From: Rhodobacter sp. SGA-6-6
Lineage (GTDB): Bacteria > Pseudomonadota > Alphaproteobacteria > Rhodobacterales > Rhodobacteraceae
Direction of reading: 5' to 3'
DNA length: 64,000 nucleotides
Assembly: GCF_011043545.1 (NCBI RefSeq)
Contig: NZ_JAAKGP010000011.1
Location: 1-64,000 of the forward strand
Part shown: positions 38,188-46,431 of the stretch, piece by piece
Layout: every line of letters begins with the position of its first letter
Position numbering within the stretch: the first letter of the stretch is position 1
Program-made: the position numbers and the translations under genes
The notes under the pieces: model-generated
What the model saw: only the letters and a program-made list of their open reading frames with translations
Databases searched by the model: none
What the model was told of the DNA's origin: nothing

Positions 38188-38221
38188 TTACAGCCCCCGG
38201 CACCGCGGGCCTTAGGGCCAG
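38188..38221 (-). promoter_or_regulatory. Candidate TauR box upstream of xsc
   Basis: Minus-strand CTGGCCCTAA (38212-38221) matches the pattern of the boxes before tpa, and a weak second half GGGGCTGTAA (38188-38197) lies 24 bases closer to the gene. From memory, TauR of Rhodobacter capsulatus binds direct repeats resembling CTGGACTTAA. This is a pattern match only. Confidence 0.45.
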
Positions 38222-38246
38222 CCCCTGCCCCGAGATGCGGCCAGTT

Positions 38247-39701
38247 TCACCGGCCCAGCGCCCGGCCGATCCGGGCGATTCCCTCGGGAATCCGGTTCGG
38301 CGGGATCGAGGAATAGGCGAGGCGGTAGAAGTTCCGCGCCTCGCGCGCCGGATCGAAGAACCCCCGCCCCGGCTCGATCAGCACGCCCTCGGCGCGCAGA
38401 CGGCGGCCGAGGTCCTCGGTGTCCACCCCTTCCGGCGCGGCCATCCAGAATGACGAGCCGCCGAAGCCGCCCTGCCCCGCCACCCGCAGCCCGGCCTCGG
38501 CGATGGCCTCCTCCATCACCTGCCGCCGCCGCTTGAAGGCCGCGCGCATCCGGTTGATCAGCGCGTCGTAATGGCCCTCGGCCAGGAAATAGGCCACCGT
38601 GCGCTGGCTGTGGCCGGGCGGGTGCTTCAGCACCATCGACCGCAGGGCGCGGGCCTCGGCGATGAAGCTGGGCGGGCCGACCAGATAGCCGAGCCGCATT
38701 CCCGGGAAGATCGACTTCGAGAACGACCCGGCGTAGATCACCCGCCCGCCTTTATCCAGCGATTTCAAGGCCGGCGAGACCGGCTTCAGGAAGGACATCT
38801 CGAATTCGTAATCGTCCTCCACCACCACGAAATCCTCGCGGCTGGCGGCCTCCAAGAGCGCCAGCCGCCGCTCCAGCGGCATGGTGGCATTGGTCGGGCA
38901 TTGATGGCTGGCGGTGGTGAAGACCACATCGGCCGGCGGCAGCCGCACCGGCAGGCCGCCTTCGTCCACGTCCACCGATGCCACTCCAGCCCCGCAGGTC
39001 TGCAGGATGCGCCGCAGCCCGGGGTAACAGGGGTTCTCGACCACCGCCCGCCGCCCCGGCGCCAGCAGCACCGTCGCCGCCAGCCAGAGCGCGTTCTGCG
39101 CCCCCATGGTCAGCAGCACCTCCTCCGCCCCCGCGGCGATGCCCCGGCGCGGCAGGATCACCCGCAGGATCTGCTCGATCAGCAACGGGTCGTCGCGTTC
39201 GTAGTAATCCGAGGTCAGCGAGTCGAAATCCCGCCGCCCCAGCGCCCGCAGGGCACAGGCGCGCCAGTTCTGGTGGTCGAACAGCGTCGGATCGGCCTGG
39301 CCGTAGATGAAGGGATAGGGAAACCGCTCCCAATCCCCCGGCCGGTCCACCCCGGCCATCGCCCGAGTGAAGCGGGCCGAGGACAGCGCGGCATAATCCA
39401 CCTCCTCCTGCGGCCGGGCGGCGGCGGGAAACTCCGGCGCGCGAGGGGCGTTGTCGGAGACGTAATAGCCCGACCGCCCCCGCGCGGTCAGGTAGTCCGA
39501 GGAGACCAGGTCGGCATAGGCCAGCGTCACCGTGATCCGGCTGACCCCCAGATGCTCCGCCAGCCCGCGCGACGACGGCATCCGCTGCCCCGGCCGGAAC
39601 CGCCCGGCAAGGATACCCTCTGTCACCATCGCCCGGATGCGGCGCTGCAGCGTGCCGCCCGGCCCGGCAGTCAGGAAGAAGGCTTCGACGGGAATCGACA
39701 T
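38247..39701 (-). CDS. tauR: MocR-type taurine regulator TauR
   Basis: A 484-residue chimera: an N-terminal GntR winged helix (GQRMPSSRGLAEHLGVSRITVTLAYADLVSSDYL, about residues 37-75) joined to a fold-type I aminotransferase-like domain with VVENPCYPG and AGSFSKSIFPGMRLGY holding the PLP Lys. MocR regulators of this branch activate taurine genes when taurine is present. The gene lies between tpa and xsc on the same strand, where in other species it is often divergent. GAGG precedes the ATG at 39701. Confidence 0.88.
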   Translation of the reverse strand: MSIPVEAFFLTAGPGGTLQRRIRAMVTEGILAGRFRPGQRMPSSRGLAEHLGVSRITVTLAYADLVSSDYLTARGRSGYYVSDNAPRAPEFPAAARPQEEVDYAALSSARFTRAMAGVDRPGDWERFPYPFIYGQADPTLFDHQNWRACALRALGRRDFDSLTSDYYERDDPLLIEQILRVILPRRGIAAGAEEVLLTMGAQNALWLAATVLLAPGRRAVVENPCYPGLRRILQTCGAGVASVDVDEGGLPVRLPPADVVFTTASHQCPTNATMPLERRLALLEAASREDFVVVEDDYEFEMSFLKPVSPALKSLDKGGRVIYAGSFSKSIFPGMRLGYLVGPPSFIAEARALRSMVLKHPPGHSQRTVAYFLAEGHYDALINRMRAAFKRRRQVMEEAIAEAGLRVAGQGGFGGSSFWMAAPEGVDTEDLGRRLRAEGVLIEPGRGFFDPAREARNFYRLAYSSIPPNRIPEGIARIGRALGR

Positions 39702-39790
39702 TCTGGCCTCATCCGGGGCGGCAACTGGCCCCATCAAGGCTCCTGCGCGCGCGGAATGTCAACCGGAGTGCCTTGCAGCAACCGCGGATG

Positions 39791-39878
39791 CCTCCGGCGG
39801 GAGTATTTCTTGCCAAGATGAAGGAGCATGTCTTCATCTTGGCAAAAATACTCTGGGGGTTTGGGGGTGAAACCCCCA
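39791..39878 (+). repeat. Long hairpin cassette, copy B
   Basis: CCTCCGGCGG, then a 22-23-bp near-perfect stem (left arm 39801-39823, right arm 39832-39853, including TTGCCAAGATGAAG / CTTCATCTTGGCAA, loop GAGCATGT), then TGGGGGTTTGGGGG and GGGGG-TGAAA-CCCCC. The architecture is the same as at 29460 with a different stem. It lies 54 bases beyond the tpa stop. Confidence 0.85.
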
Positions 39879-39932
39879 AGGCTTCCGCCCGGAGCGCCTG
39901 CATGGCGAACGCTCCGGGCGGAGGCAAGGGGT

Positions 39933-41312
39933 TCAGCCGAAGACCTTGGTCAGCGCCTTGTCGATGGCGCCGGTGATCTCGTCGATGTCGTCGGGCGTGG
40001 CGATCAGCGCCGGCGACAGGCAGAGGGTGTTGTTCAACCCGGGCAGCGAACGGTTGGTCATGCCGATGATCACCCCCTGCGCATTGCAGTCGGCCACCAC
40101 GGCGGCGACCTTCTTCTCGTCCATCGGCTCCTTGGTCTGGCGGTCGGCCACGAGTTCGGCGCCGAGGAACAGGCCCGCGCCGCGCACGTCGCCGATGACC
40201 TTGTGCTTCTCCATCAGCCCGCGCAGGTTGGAAAGGCAGCGCTCGCCCATCTTCTGCGTGTTCTCCAGCAGCCCCTCGTCCTCGATGATCCGCATGTTCT
40301 CCAGCGCCGCCGCCGGGCCGGAGGTGCAGCCGCCGAAGGTGGAGATGTCGCGGAAGTAGCTCAGCGGATCGGCGGCGTCATTCTTGAACATATCGAACAC
40401 CGCCTCGGTGGTAACGGTGCAGGAGATCGCCGCATAGCCCGAGGCGACGCCCTTGGCCATGGTCACGAAATCCGGCTTGATGCCGTAGTTCTGGTAGCCG
40501 AACCACAGCCCGGTGCGGCCGACGCCGCAGACCACTTCGTCGATGTGCAGCAGGATATCGTATTTTTTGCAGATTTCCTGCACCCGCTCCCAATATCCCT
40601 TCGGCGGCACGATCACCCCGCCGCCCGCCGTCACCGGTTCCAGCACGATGGCGCCGACGGTATCCGGGCCCTCGCGCAGGATCACCTCCTCGATGGCATC
40701 CGCCGCCCGCTCGCCGTAGTTCTCGACATCCCATTGCTTGCGGTATTCCAGGCAATGCGGGACCATGACGAAGCCGTCCGGGAAGGGCCCGTATTGCATC
40801 GCCCGCTCCGCCTGGCCCGAGGTCGCCAGCGCGCCGATGGTGGTGCCGTGGTAGTCGCGCTCGCGGTAGAGGATCTTCCATTTCTTGCCGCCGTGGACCC
40901 GGTGCGACAGCTGGCGCACCATCTTGTAGACCTTCTCGTTCGCCTCCGAGCCCGAGTTGGAATAGTAGACCCGGCTCATCCCCGGCATCTTCTCGATCAG
41001 CTTCTCGGCGAAGAGCGCCCCGGGAACCGAACCGCCGACGCCGGCGAAGTAGTTCATCTTGATCAGCTGGTCGCGCACCACATTGGCGATGCTTTCCCGG
41101 CCATAGCCCACGTTCACCGTCCAGACCGCGCCCGAGACCGCGTCGAGATATTCCCGGCCCGCGGCATCCCAGACCCGCATCCCCTTGCCCTCGACGATGA
41201 CGCGGGGATCGACGGTCTCGAACTGCTTGTGGTTGACGAGGTGGTGCCAGACATGGGCGCGGTCGGCCTCGACCACGCGGCTCATGTCGTTCATTCCGCT
41301 GATGCCTTCCAT
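39933..41312 (-). CDS. tpa: Taurine-pyruvate aminotransferase
   Basis: A 459-residue class III aminotransferase. SNSGSEANEKVYKMVRQL binds the cofactor phosphate, LLHIDEVVCGVGRTG holds the PLP Asp and FVTMAKGVASGYAAIS holds the PLP Lys. It moves the amino group of taurine to pyruvate, giving sulfoacetaldehyde for Xsc and alanine. The assignment over other omega-aminotransferases rests on the overall match and the tauR/xsc neighbours. The ATG at 41312 gives MEGISGMNDMSRVVEADRAHVWHHL, the family N-terminus. Confidence 0.92.
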   Translation of the reverse strand: MEGISGMNDMSRVVEADRAHVWHHLVNHKQFETVDPRVIVEGKGMRVWDAAGREYLDAVSGAVWTVNVGYGRESIANVVRDQLIKMNYFAGVGGSVPGALFAEKLIEKMPGMSRVYYSNSGSEANEKVYKMVRQLSHRVHGGKKWKILYRERDYHGTTIGALATSGQAERAMQYGPFPDGFVMVPHCLEYRKQWDVENYGERAADAIEEVILREGPDTVGAIVLEPVTAGGGVIVPPKGYWERVQEICKKYDILLHIDEVVCGVGRTGLWFGYQNYGIKPDFVTMAKGVASGYAAISCTVTTEAVFDMFKNDAADPLSYFRDISTFGGCTSGPAAALENMRIIEDEGLLENTQKMGERCLSNLRGLMEKHKVIGDVRGAGLFLGAELVADRQTKEPMDEKKVAAVVADCNAQGVIIGMTNRSLPGLNNTLCLSPALIATPDDIDEITGAIDKALTKVFG

Positions 41313-41345
41313 GGCATGATCCTTCCCGGGAGTTTCGCTGCCGCC

Positions 41346-41404
41346 ATTATCGGGGAAAAGCCCGCGCCGGATTAGGACCAGACCGCGGGCCCGATTAGCG
41401 CCAG
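41346..41404 (-). promoter_or_regulatory. tpa promoter with two TauR-like direct repeats
   Basis: On the minus strand, CTGGCGCTAA (41395-41404) and CTGGTCCTAA (41372-41381) are direct repeats 23 bases apart, followed after 20 bases by GATAAT (41346-41351), a good -10 element. The inner repeat overlaps the -35 position. This is the arrangement expected for MocR activation by TauR. Confidence 0.6.
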
Positions 41405-41562
41405 TTATGGCGGCGCCGGCTGCTGTGGAATCGCCGAAAATCCGCGGCAATCGCCTTCGCCCGGCAATGATTCCTTAAACAGCCGCCCGCTATCACTGCC
41501 GGGCGGTTCCCGCGCCGGGCGTGCCTCCCGGACGGGCGCCGGGGCAGAGAGGACAGCACCAG

Positions 41563-41847
41563 ATGACAGCACCGCCTGAATTCACCCTGCCGGAGCGGAT
41601 TTCCGTGACGGGCGAGAACGCGCTCCTCCCCTTCCTGCGCGCCCACCCGGATGCGGCGGTGCAGGTCTCGGCCGCCCGGCTGCGCCGGCTGGACACGCCG
41701 CTGGTCCAGGCCCTGCTCGCCGCAGCCGCCGACCGGCGCGCCCGCGGCATTCCCTTCCGGCTGACCGAGCTGGCGCCGGAGCAGGCGGCGCATTTGGCCG
41801 CGCTCGGCGTCACCGCGGCGATGCTGGACACCGGGGGGGCGGCATGA
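41563..41847 (+). CDS. STAS-domain protein of the chemotaxis operon
   Basis: A 94-residue protein with an STAS (MlaB-like) pattern: short strands, then AARLRRLDTPLVQALLAAAADRRARGIPFRLT, where the helix after RLDTP is the part usually phosphorylated or used for binding. It opens the che operon, and its stop overlaps the cheY start (ATGA). Small STAS genes head che operons in several Rhodobacterales; their role is unknown, perhaps coupling another signal to the pathway. Confidence 0.75.
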   Translation: MTAPPEFTLPERISVTGENALLPFLRAHPDAAVQVSAARLRRLDTPLVQALLAAAADRRARGIPFRLTELAPEQAAHLAALGVTAAMLDTGGAA

Positions 41848-42218
41848 CGATCCGGGTGCTTGCCATCGACGACAGCCGCACCATCCGCAACCTCGTCCGC
41901 AAGGCGATGGAGGAGGCGGGCTTCGCCTGCACCACCGCCGACGACGGCGTGCAGGGGGTGGAACGCTTCGCCGAGGTCGATCCCGATGTGGTGATCACCG
42001 ACATCAACATGCCGCGGCTGGACGGTTTCGGCGTGATCGACGCCATCCGCGGCGGCGGCGGCAACCGGACCGTGCCGATCCTGGTCCTCACCACCGAATC
42101 GGCCGAGGAGCTGAAGGCCCGCGCCCGCCGCGCCGGGGCCACCGGCTGGATCGTGAAGCCGTTCGAGGACACGGCGATCGTCTCGGTCGTCCGCCGCGTC
42201 ACCGGCGCAAGGGGGTAG
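41844..42218 (+). CDS. cheY: Chemotaxis response regulator CheY (first)
   Basis: A 124-residue stand-alone receiver with the full active site: acidic pair D9/D10, phospho-acceptor D53 (VVITDINMPRLDG), T83/T84 and K105 (IVKPFED). It is translationally coupled to the STAS gene and stands three bases before cheA. It should take phosphate from CheA and act on the flagellar motor or serve as a phosphate sink beside the second CheY. Confidence 0.93.
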   Translation: MTIRVLAIDDSRTIRNLVRKAMEEAGFACTTADDGVQGVERFAEVDPDVVITDINMPRLDGFGVIDAIRGGGGNRTVPILVLTTESAEELKARARRAGATGWIVKPFEDTAIVSVVRRVTGARG

Positions 42219-42220
42219 CC

Positions 42221-44260
42221 ATGGCATCGATGAACGCGATCCGCGACAGTTTCTTCGAGGAATGCGAGGAACTGCTGGAGGCGCTGGCCGAGGGGCTGGC
42301 GCTGATGGCCAGGGGCGCCCACGACGCCGAGACGGTGAACGCCGTCTTCCGCGCGGTGCATTCGGTCAAGGGCGGCGCCGGAGCCTTCGCGCTGGAGGCG
42401 CTGGTGGCCTTCGCGCATCGGTTGGAGACCGTGCTGGACGGGCTGCGCGCCGGCCGCATCGCGCTGACGGCCGAGGTGATGCATGTCCTTCTGCGCTCGG
42501 CCGACCATCTGGCCGACCAGGTGGAGGCGGCGCGCGACGGCACCGCGGTGGGGCCAGAGGCGACGGCGGGGTTCCTGTCCAACCTCGATGCCGTGCTCGG
42601 CGGCCCACCCACGCCGGTGGCGGAAGAGGACCCCTGCTTCGGCTTCGCCGCCCTGCCGCTGGACCTGGGCCTGCCGGCGGAGGAGGCGCCGCAGGTCTAC
42701 CGGATCCGCTTCCATCCCCACCCGGCGCTTTTCGCCAACGGCCACGACCCGGCGCTGATCCTGGCCGCGCTGGCCGACCTCGGCGCGCTGGAGGTCACGC
42801 TGGACTGCTCCGGCCTGCCGCCCTGGCCGGCGTTCGATCCCGCCGCCAGCTACCTGTCCTGGACCCTCCACCTGACCACGGCGGAGCCGGAGACCGTGCT
42901 GCACGAGGTGTTCGAATTCGTCGAAGGTCTCTGCGATCTGGAGATCCTGCCCGAGGCTTCCGCGCCCGCGGAGGAAGCGCCCGAACCGGAACCCGCCCCC
43001 GCAGCCGCCCCGCCCGCCGACCCGCCCCCGAAGCGCGAGGCCCGGCCTGCCGAGGAGGACGGCGCCGAGGGCCGCGGCCCCAAGCCCACCCTGCGGGTGG
43101 ACCTGGAACGGGTGGACCGGCTGATCAACGCCGTGGGTGAACTGATCATCAACCAGGCGATGATCGAGCAGAGCATCTCGGTCCTGTCGCTGCCCGCCGA
43201 CGCCGAGGTGATCGCCCATGTCGAGGATTACCGCCTCTTGGCCCGCGACATCCAGGAAGCGGTGATGGCGATCCGTGCCCAGCCGGTGAAGCCGCTGTTC
43301 CAGCGCATGTCCCGCATCCTGCGCGAGGCCGCCGAGGCCACCGGCAAGCAGGCCCGGCTGATCACCCTGGGCGAGGCGACCGAGGTCGACAAGACCGTGA
43401 TCGAGCGGCTGGCCGACCCGCTGACCCACATGATCCGCAACGCGGTGGACCACGGGCTGGAGCCGCCCGACCGCCGCGCCGCCGCCGGCAAGGACCCCGA
43501 GGGCACCATCCGCCTGCAGGCCGCCCACCGTTCCGGCAGCGTGGTCATCACGCTGCGCGACGACGGCGCCGGGCTGGACCGCGCCCGCATCCTGGCCAGG
43601 GCGGTGGCCAAGGGCCTGGTCCCGGCCGAGGCCGAACTCGGCGAGGCCGAGATCGACAACCTTCTGTTCCTGCCCGGCTTTTCCACCGCCGAGCAGGTCT
43701 CCAGCCTCTCCGGCCGCGGCGTCGGGCTGGATGTGGTCAGGAACGCCGTCGCCGCGCTCGGCGGCCGGGTCGCCATCGCCTCCACCCCCGGCGAGGGCAC
43801 CGAATTCACCATCTCGCTGCCGCTGACGCTGGCGGTGATGGACGGGATGGTGATCTCGGTCGCCGGCCAGACCATGGTGGTGCCGATCAATTCGGTGATC
43901 GAGACCATCCGCCCCGGCCCCGGCGACCTGCACCGGATCGGCACCGGCGAAAGCCTGCTGGCGATGCGCGGCCGCTTCATCCCGATGATCGACGTGGCGG
44001 CCGCCCTCGGCTTCCCGGACCGCGATCCCGGCGAGCCGCCGCTGCTCTTGCTGGTGGAAACCGAAAGCCAGAGCCAATGCGCGCTGGTGGTCGATGCGGT
44101 GCAGGACCAGCGGCAGGTGGTGATCAAGGGGCTGGAGTCGAACTACGGCGCCATCCCGGGCATCTCGGCCGCCACCGTCCTCGGCGACGGCCAGATCGCG
44201 CTGATCCTCGACGCCGATGCCCTGACCTCCACCCGTGCCGCCCGTCCCGCCGCCGCCTGA
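42221..44260 (+). CDS. cheA: Chemotaxis histidine kinase CheA
   Basis: A 679-residue kinase. P1 HPt domain with phospho-His47 (FRAVHSVKGGAGAF); residues ~110-250 form a diverged linker/P2 region; a Pro/Glu-rich hinge at ~250-280; P3 dimerisation near 285-345; HATPase_c with HMIRNAVDHGLE (N box), RDDGAGLD (G1), FSTAEQVSSLSGRGVGLDVV (F and G2 boxes); CheW-like P5 from ~530 to the end. It autophosphorylates and passes phosphate to the two CheY proteins. CheB, whose receiver is degenerate, is probably not a substrate. Confidence 0.95.
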   Translation: MASMNAIRDSFFEECEELLEALAEGLALMARGAHDAETVNAVFRAVHSVKGGAGAFALEALVAFAHRLETVLDGLRAGRIALTAEVMHVLLRSADHLADQVEAARDGTAVGPEATAGFLSNLDAVLGGPPTPVAEEDPCFGFAALPLDLGLPAEEAPQVYRIRFHPHPALFANGHDPALILAALADLGALEVTLDCSGLPPWPAFDPAASYLSWTLHLTTAEPETVLHEVFEFVEGLCDLEILPEASAPAEEAPEPEPAPAAAPPADPPPKREARPAEEDGAEGRGPKPTLRVDLERVDRLINAVGELIINQAMIEQSISVLSLPADAEVIAHVEDYRLLARDIQEAVMAIRAQPVKPLFQRMSRILREAAEATGKQARLITLGEATEVDKTVIERLADPLTHMIRNAVDHGLEPPDRRAAAGKDPEGTIRLQAAHRSGSVVITLRDDGAGLDRARILARAVAKGLVPAEAELGEAEIDNLLFLPGFSTAEQVSSLSGRGVGLDVVRNAVAALGGRVAIASTPGEGTEFTISLPLTLAVMDGMVISVAGQTMVVPINSVIETIRPGPGDLHRIGTGESLLAMRGRFIPMIDVAAALGFPDRDPGEPPLLLLVETESQSQCALVVDAVQDQRQVVIKGLESNYGAIPGISAATVLGDGQIALILDADALTSTRAARPAAA

Positions 44261-44273
44261 ACAGGAGAGACCG

Positions 44274-44735
44274 ATGCACAGCCCCGACACCCGCCCCGCC
44301 GATGCGGAATTCGTCACCTTCCAGGCCGGCGGGCAGAGCTTCTCGCTCGACATCACCCAGGTCCGCGAGATCCGCCGCTGGACCGCGGTGACGCCGCTGC
44401 CCCACGCGCCGAAGGAGGTGCTGGGGGTGATGAACCTGCGCGGCTCGGTGATCCCGATCTACGACCTCTCGGCCCGTTTCGGCCTCGGCCCCACCCCGGA
44501 AAGCCCGCGCAACGTGGTGGTGGTGGCGATGATCGACGGCCAGACCGTCGGCCTCCTGGTCGAGGCGGTGTCGGAAATCCTCTCCGTCGCCCGCGACCGC
44601 ATCCAGGACACCCCGGACATAAGGTCCGAGACCGCGCGGCAGAGCATCACCGGCGTCATCCCGGTGGACGAGGGCATGACCCGGGTGATCGACCTCGCCG
44701 CGGTGATCCAGGCCCGCGCCCGGCAGGCCGCCTGA
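44274..44735 (+). CDS. cheW: Chemotaxis coupling protein CheW
   Basis: A 153-residue CheW-like SH3 double barrel: FVTFQAGGQSFSLDITQVREIRRW, LPHAPKEVLGVMNLRGSVIPIYDLSARFGL and VGLLVEAVSEILSV are the family landmarks. It links receptors to CheA. The ATG at 44274 follows AGGAGAG; its stop shares one base with the cheR start. Confidence 0.94.
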   Translation: MHSPDTRPADAEFVTFQAGGQSFSLDITQVREIRRWTAVTPLPHAPKEVLGVMNLRGSVIPIYDLSARFGLGPTPESPRNVVVVAMIDGQTVGLLVEAVSEILSVARDRIQDTPDIRSETARQSITGVIPVDEGMTRVIDLAAVIQARARQAA

Positions 44736-45616
44736 TGGCCCTGCTGGCCCCTCCTCCGGCGGCACCGGGCGACCCTCCCTTCACCGCCCGCGATTTCGAC
44801 CGCATCGCCGCCTTCGCCTATCGCGAATTCGGCCTTTCCTTGCAGGAGTCGAAGAAGGACCTGGTCTATTCCCGGCTGGTCCGGCGGCTGCGGGCGCTGC
44901 GCCTTTCCGGCTTCCAGCCCTATTGCGACCTGCTCGAAGGCCCCGAGGGCCGGGCCGAGCACGACGCGGTGGTCTCGGCCCTGACCACCAACGTCACCCA
45001 TTTCTTCCGCGAGCCGCACCACTTCGACCTTCTCGCCGCCCTGGCGGTGAAGCCGCGGCTTCAGGCGCTGCGGGCGGGGGAAAGGCTGCGGATCTGGTCG
45101 GCCGGCTGCTCGGCCGGGATGGAGCCCTATTCCATCGCCATGACCCTGCTCGACGCCCTGCCCGAGGCCGCGCAGCTGAACATCCGCATCCTCGCCACCG
45201 ATGTCGACCCGGCGATCCTGGCCCGCGCCCGCGAGGCCCGGTTCACCGACGAGGAGGTCCGGCCGATCCCCGCGCGGATGAAACCCTGGGCGCTGGTCCC
45301 GGCCGGCGAGGGCCGGCACGGCATCGCCCCGAAACCCGCCCGGATGGTGCGCTTCGCCGGGCTGAACCTGATGCAGGACTGGCCCGTCCGCGGCCCCTTC
45401 GACGCCATCTTCTGCCGCAACGTGGCGATCTATTTCGACAAGCCGACGCAAGCCCGGCTCTGGCAGCGCTTCGCCGGGCTGCTGGCGCCCGGGGGCCTGC
45501 TGTTCATCGGCCATTCCGAACGGCTGGGCGGCCCGGCCGAGGCCGCCTTCGCCTCGGTCGGCATCACCGCCTACCGCAAGACCGGGACCTCCGCAGGAAG
45601 GAAGGAAACCGCATGA
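44735..45616 (+). CDS. cheR: Receptor glutamate methyltransferase CheR
   Basis: A 293-residue SAM-dependent methyltransferase. The N-terminal helical domain includes GLSLQESKKDLVYSRLVRRLRAL, followed by TNVTHFFREPHHF and the SAM pocket RIWSAGCSAGMEPYSIAM and FDAIFCRNVAIYFD. It adds methyl groups to receptor glutamates for adaptation, opposed by CheB. It overlaps cheW by one base and the second cheY by four. Confidence 0.94.
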   Translation: MALLAPPPAAPGDPPFTARDFDRIAAFAYREFGLSLQESKKDLVYSRLVRRLRALRLSGFQPYCDLLEGPEGRAEHDAVVSALTTNVTHFFREPHHFDLLAALAVKPRLQALRAGERLRIWSAGCSAGMEPYSIAMTLLDALPEAAQLNIRILATDVDPAILARAREARFTDEEVRPIPARMKPWALVPAGEGRHGIAPKPARMVRFAGLNLMQDWPVRGPFDAIFCRNVAIYFDKPTQARLWQRFAGLLAPGGLLFIGHSERLGGPAEAAFASVGITAYRKTGTSAGRKETA

Positions 45617-45999
45617 GCCTGAGGGACTCGCTGCGCGTGATGGTGGTCGACGACATGTCGGTCAGCCGGGCGCTGATCTCGCAATCGCTGGAGGAGATCG
45701 GCATCCGCCATGTCGCGACCGAAGCCGACAGCAGGGCCGCGCTCGGCAAGCTGGCGGCCAATCCGGTGCATCTGGTGATCTCGGACATGAACATGCCGGG
45801 CCTGTCGGGGCTGGACCTGCTGGGGGCGATCCGGCAGAACCGCAACACCCAGCGGATGGGATTCATCCTGATCACCGGCACGCCGACGCCGGAAATCCTG
45901 CAGAAGGGTCAGCAGCTTGGCCTGAACAACCTGATCCGCAAGCCCTTCACCACCGCCACCGTCAAGGCCAGCATCGAGCGCGTGGTCGGCCCGCTATGA
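45613..45999 (+). CDS. CheY-like response regulator (second)
   Basis: A 128-residue receiver with D13/D14, phospho-acceptor D58 (LVISDMNMPGLSG), T88 and K110 (NLIRKPFT), so it should be phosphorylated. It is coupled by ATGA overlaps to cheR before it and to the small helical gene after it. Two CheY proteins in one operon often divide motor control and phosphate-sink roles; which does which cannot be told here. Confidence 0.9.
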   Translation: MSLRDSLRVMVVDDMSVSRALISQSLEEIGIRHVATEADSRAALGKLAANPVHLVISDMNMPGLSGLDLLGAIRQNRNTQRMGFILITGTPTPEILQKGQQLGLNNLIRKPFTTATVKASIERVVGPL

Positions 46000-46328
46000 C
46001 CGGGCTGGCCGAGCTGCTGCGGCGCACGGCGGCGGAGATCCGGCGCTGCCGCGGGATGGTGATCCGGCTGGAGGATGCGGTCCACGGTCTGGTCGACGGC
46101 CCGTCCGGCGCGGCCTTGCAGGACCTGCAGGCGATCGACCTCCTGGACCAGCGGCTGCACGACCTCGCGCTCTGGACCGAGGCGCTGGCCGCCGCCGCCG
46201 GGACGGCCCGGGCGGACCGCAGCGGCGCCGACCTGGCCCGCGGGTTGCTGCTGGCCGAGATGCGCCGGGCGCTCGGCGGCGCCGAGGCGGGCGACACCCC
46301 CGCCGCAGGACATACCGAGTTCTTCTGA
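45996..46328 (+). CDS. Small helical chemotaxis protein, CheZ/CheT-like phosphatase candidate
   Basis: A 110-residue, nearly all-helical protein overlapping the second cheY by four bases. The central helix LQDLQAIDLLDQRLHDLALW contains D48-x-x-x-Q52, the spacing used by CheZ, where the Asp and Gln of a DxxxQ motif remove the CheY phosphate; the surrounding pattern (Q-x-x-D-L-x-x-Q) also resembles CheZ QDFQDLTGQ. From memory, CheT of Sinorhizobium is a small protein with the same motif. No other CheY phosphatase (CheC, CheX, CheZ) is in the operon. The function is inferred from the motif and position only. Confidence 0.55.
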   Translation: MTGLAELLRRTAAEIRRCRGMVIRLEDAVHGLVDGPSGAALQDLQAIDLLDQRLHDLALWTEALAAAAGTARADRSGADLARGLLLAEMRRALGGAEAGDTPAAGHTEFF

Positions 46329-46431
46329 CACCCCGGAAAACGCCTCGGATTTGATCCTTCGCCGCCGGCCTTAACCCTTCGGAAGCCTCTCCCGCCGCAA
46401 GCTGCCCCCGACCGCCCGCCAGGACCCCGCC

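Noticed and set aside
41470-41520. TAAA...GCCG as a flagellar sigma-28 promoter before the che operon
   Set aside because: The spacer is about 18 bases, not the expected 15, and the -10 part does not match.
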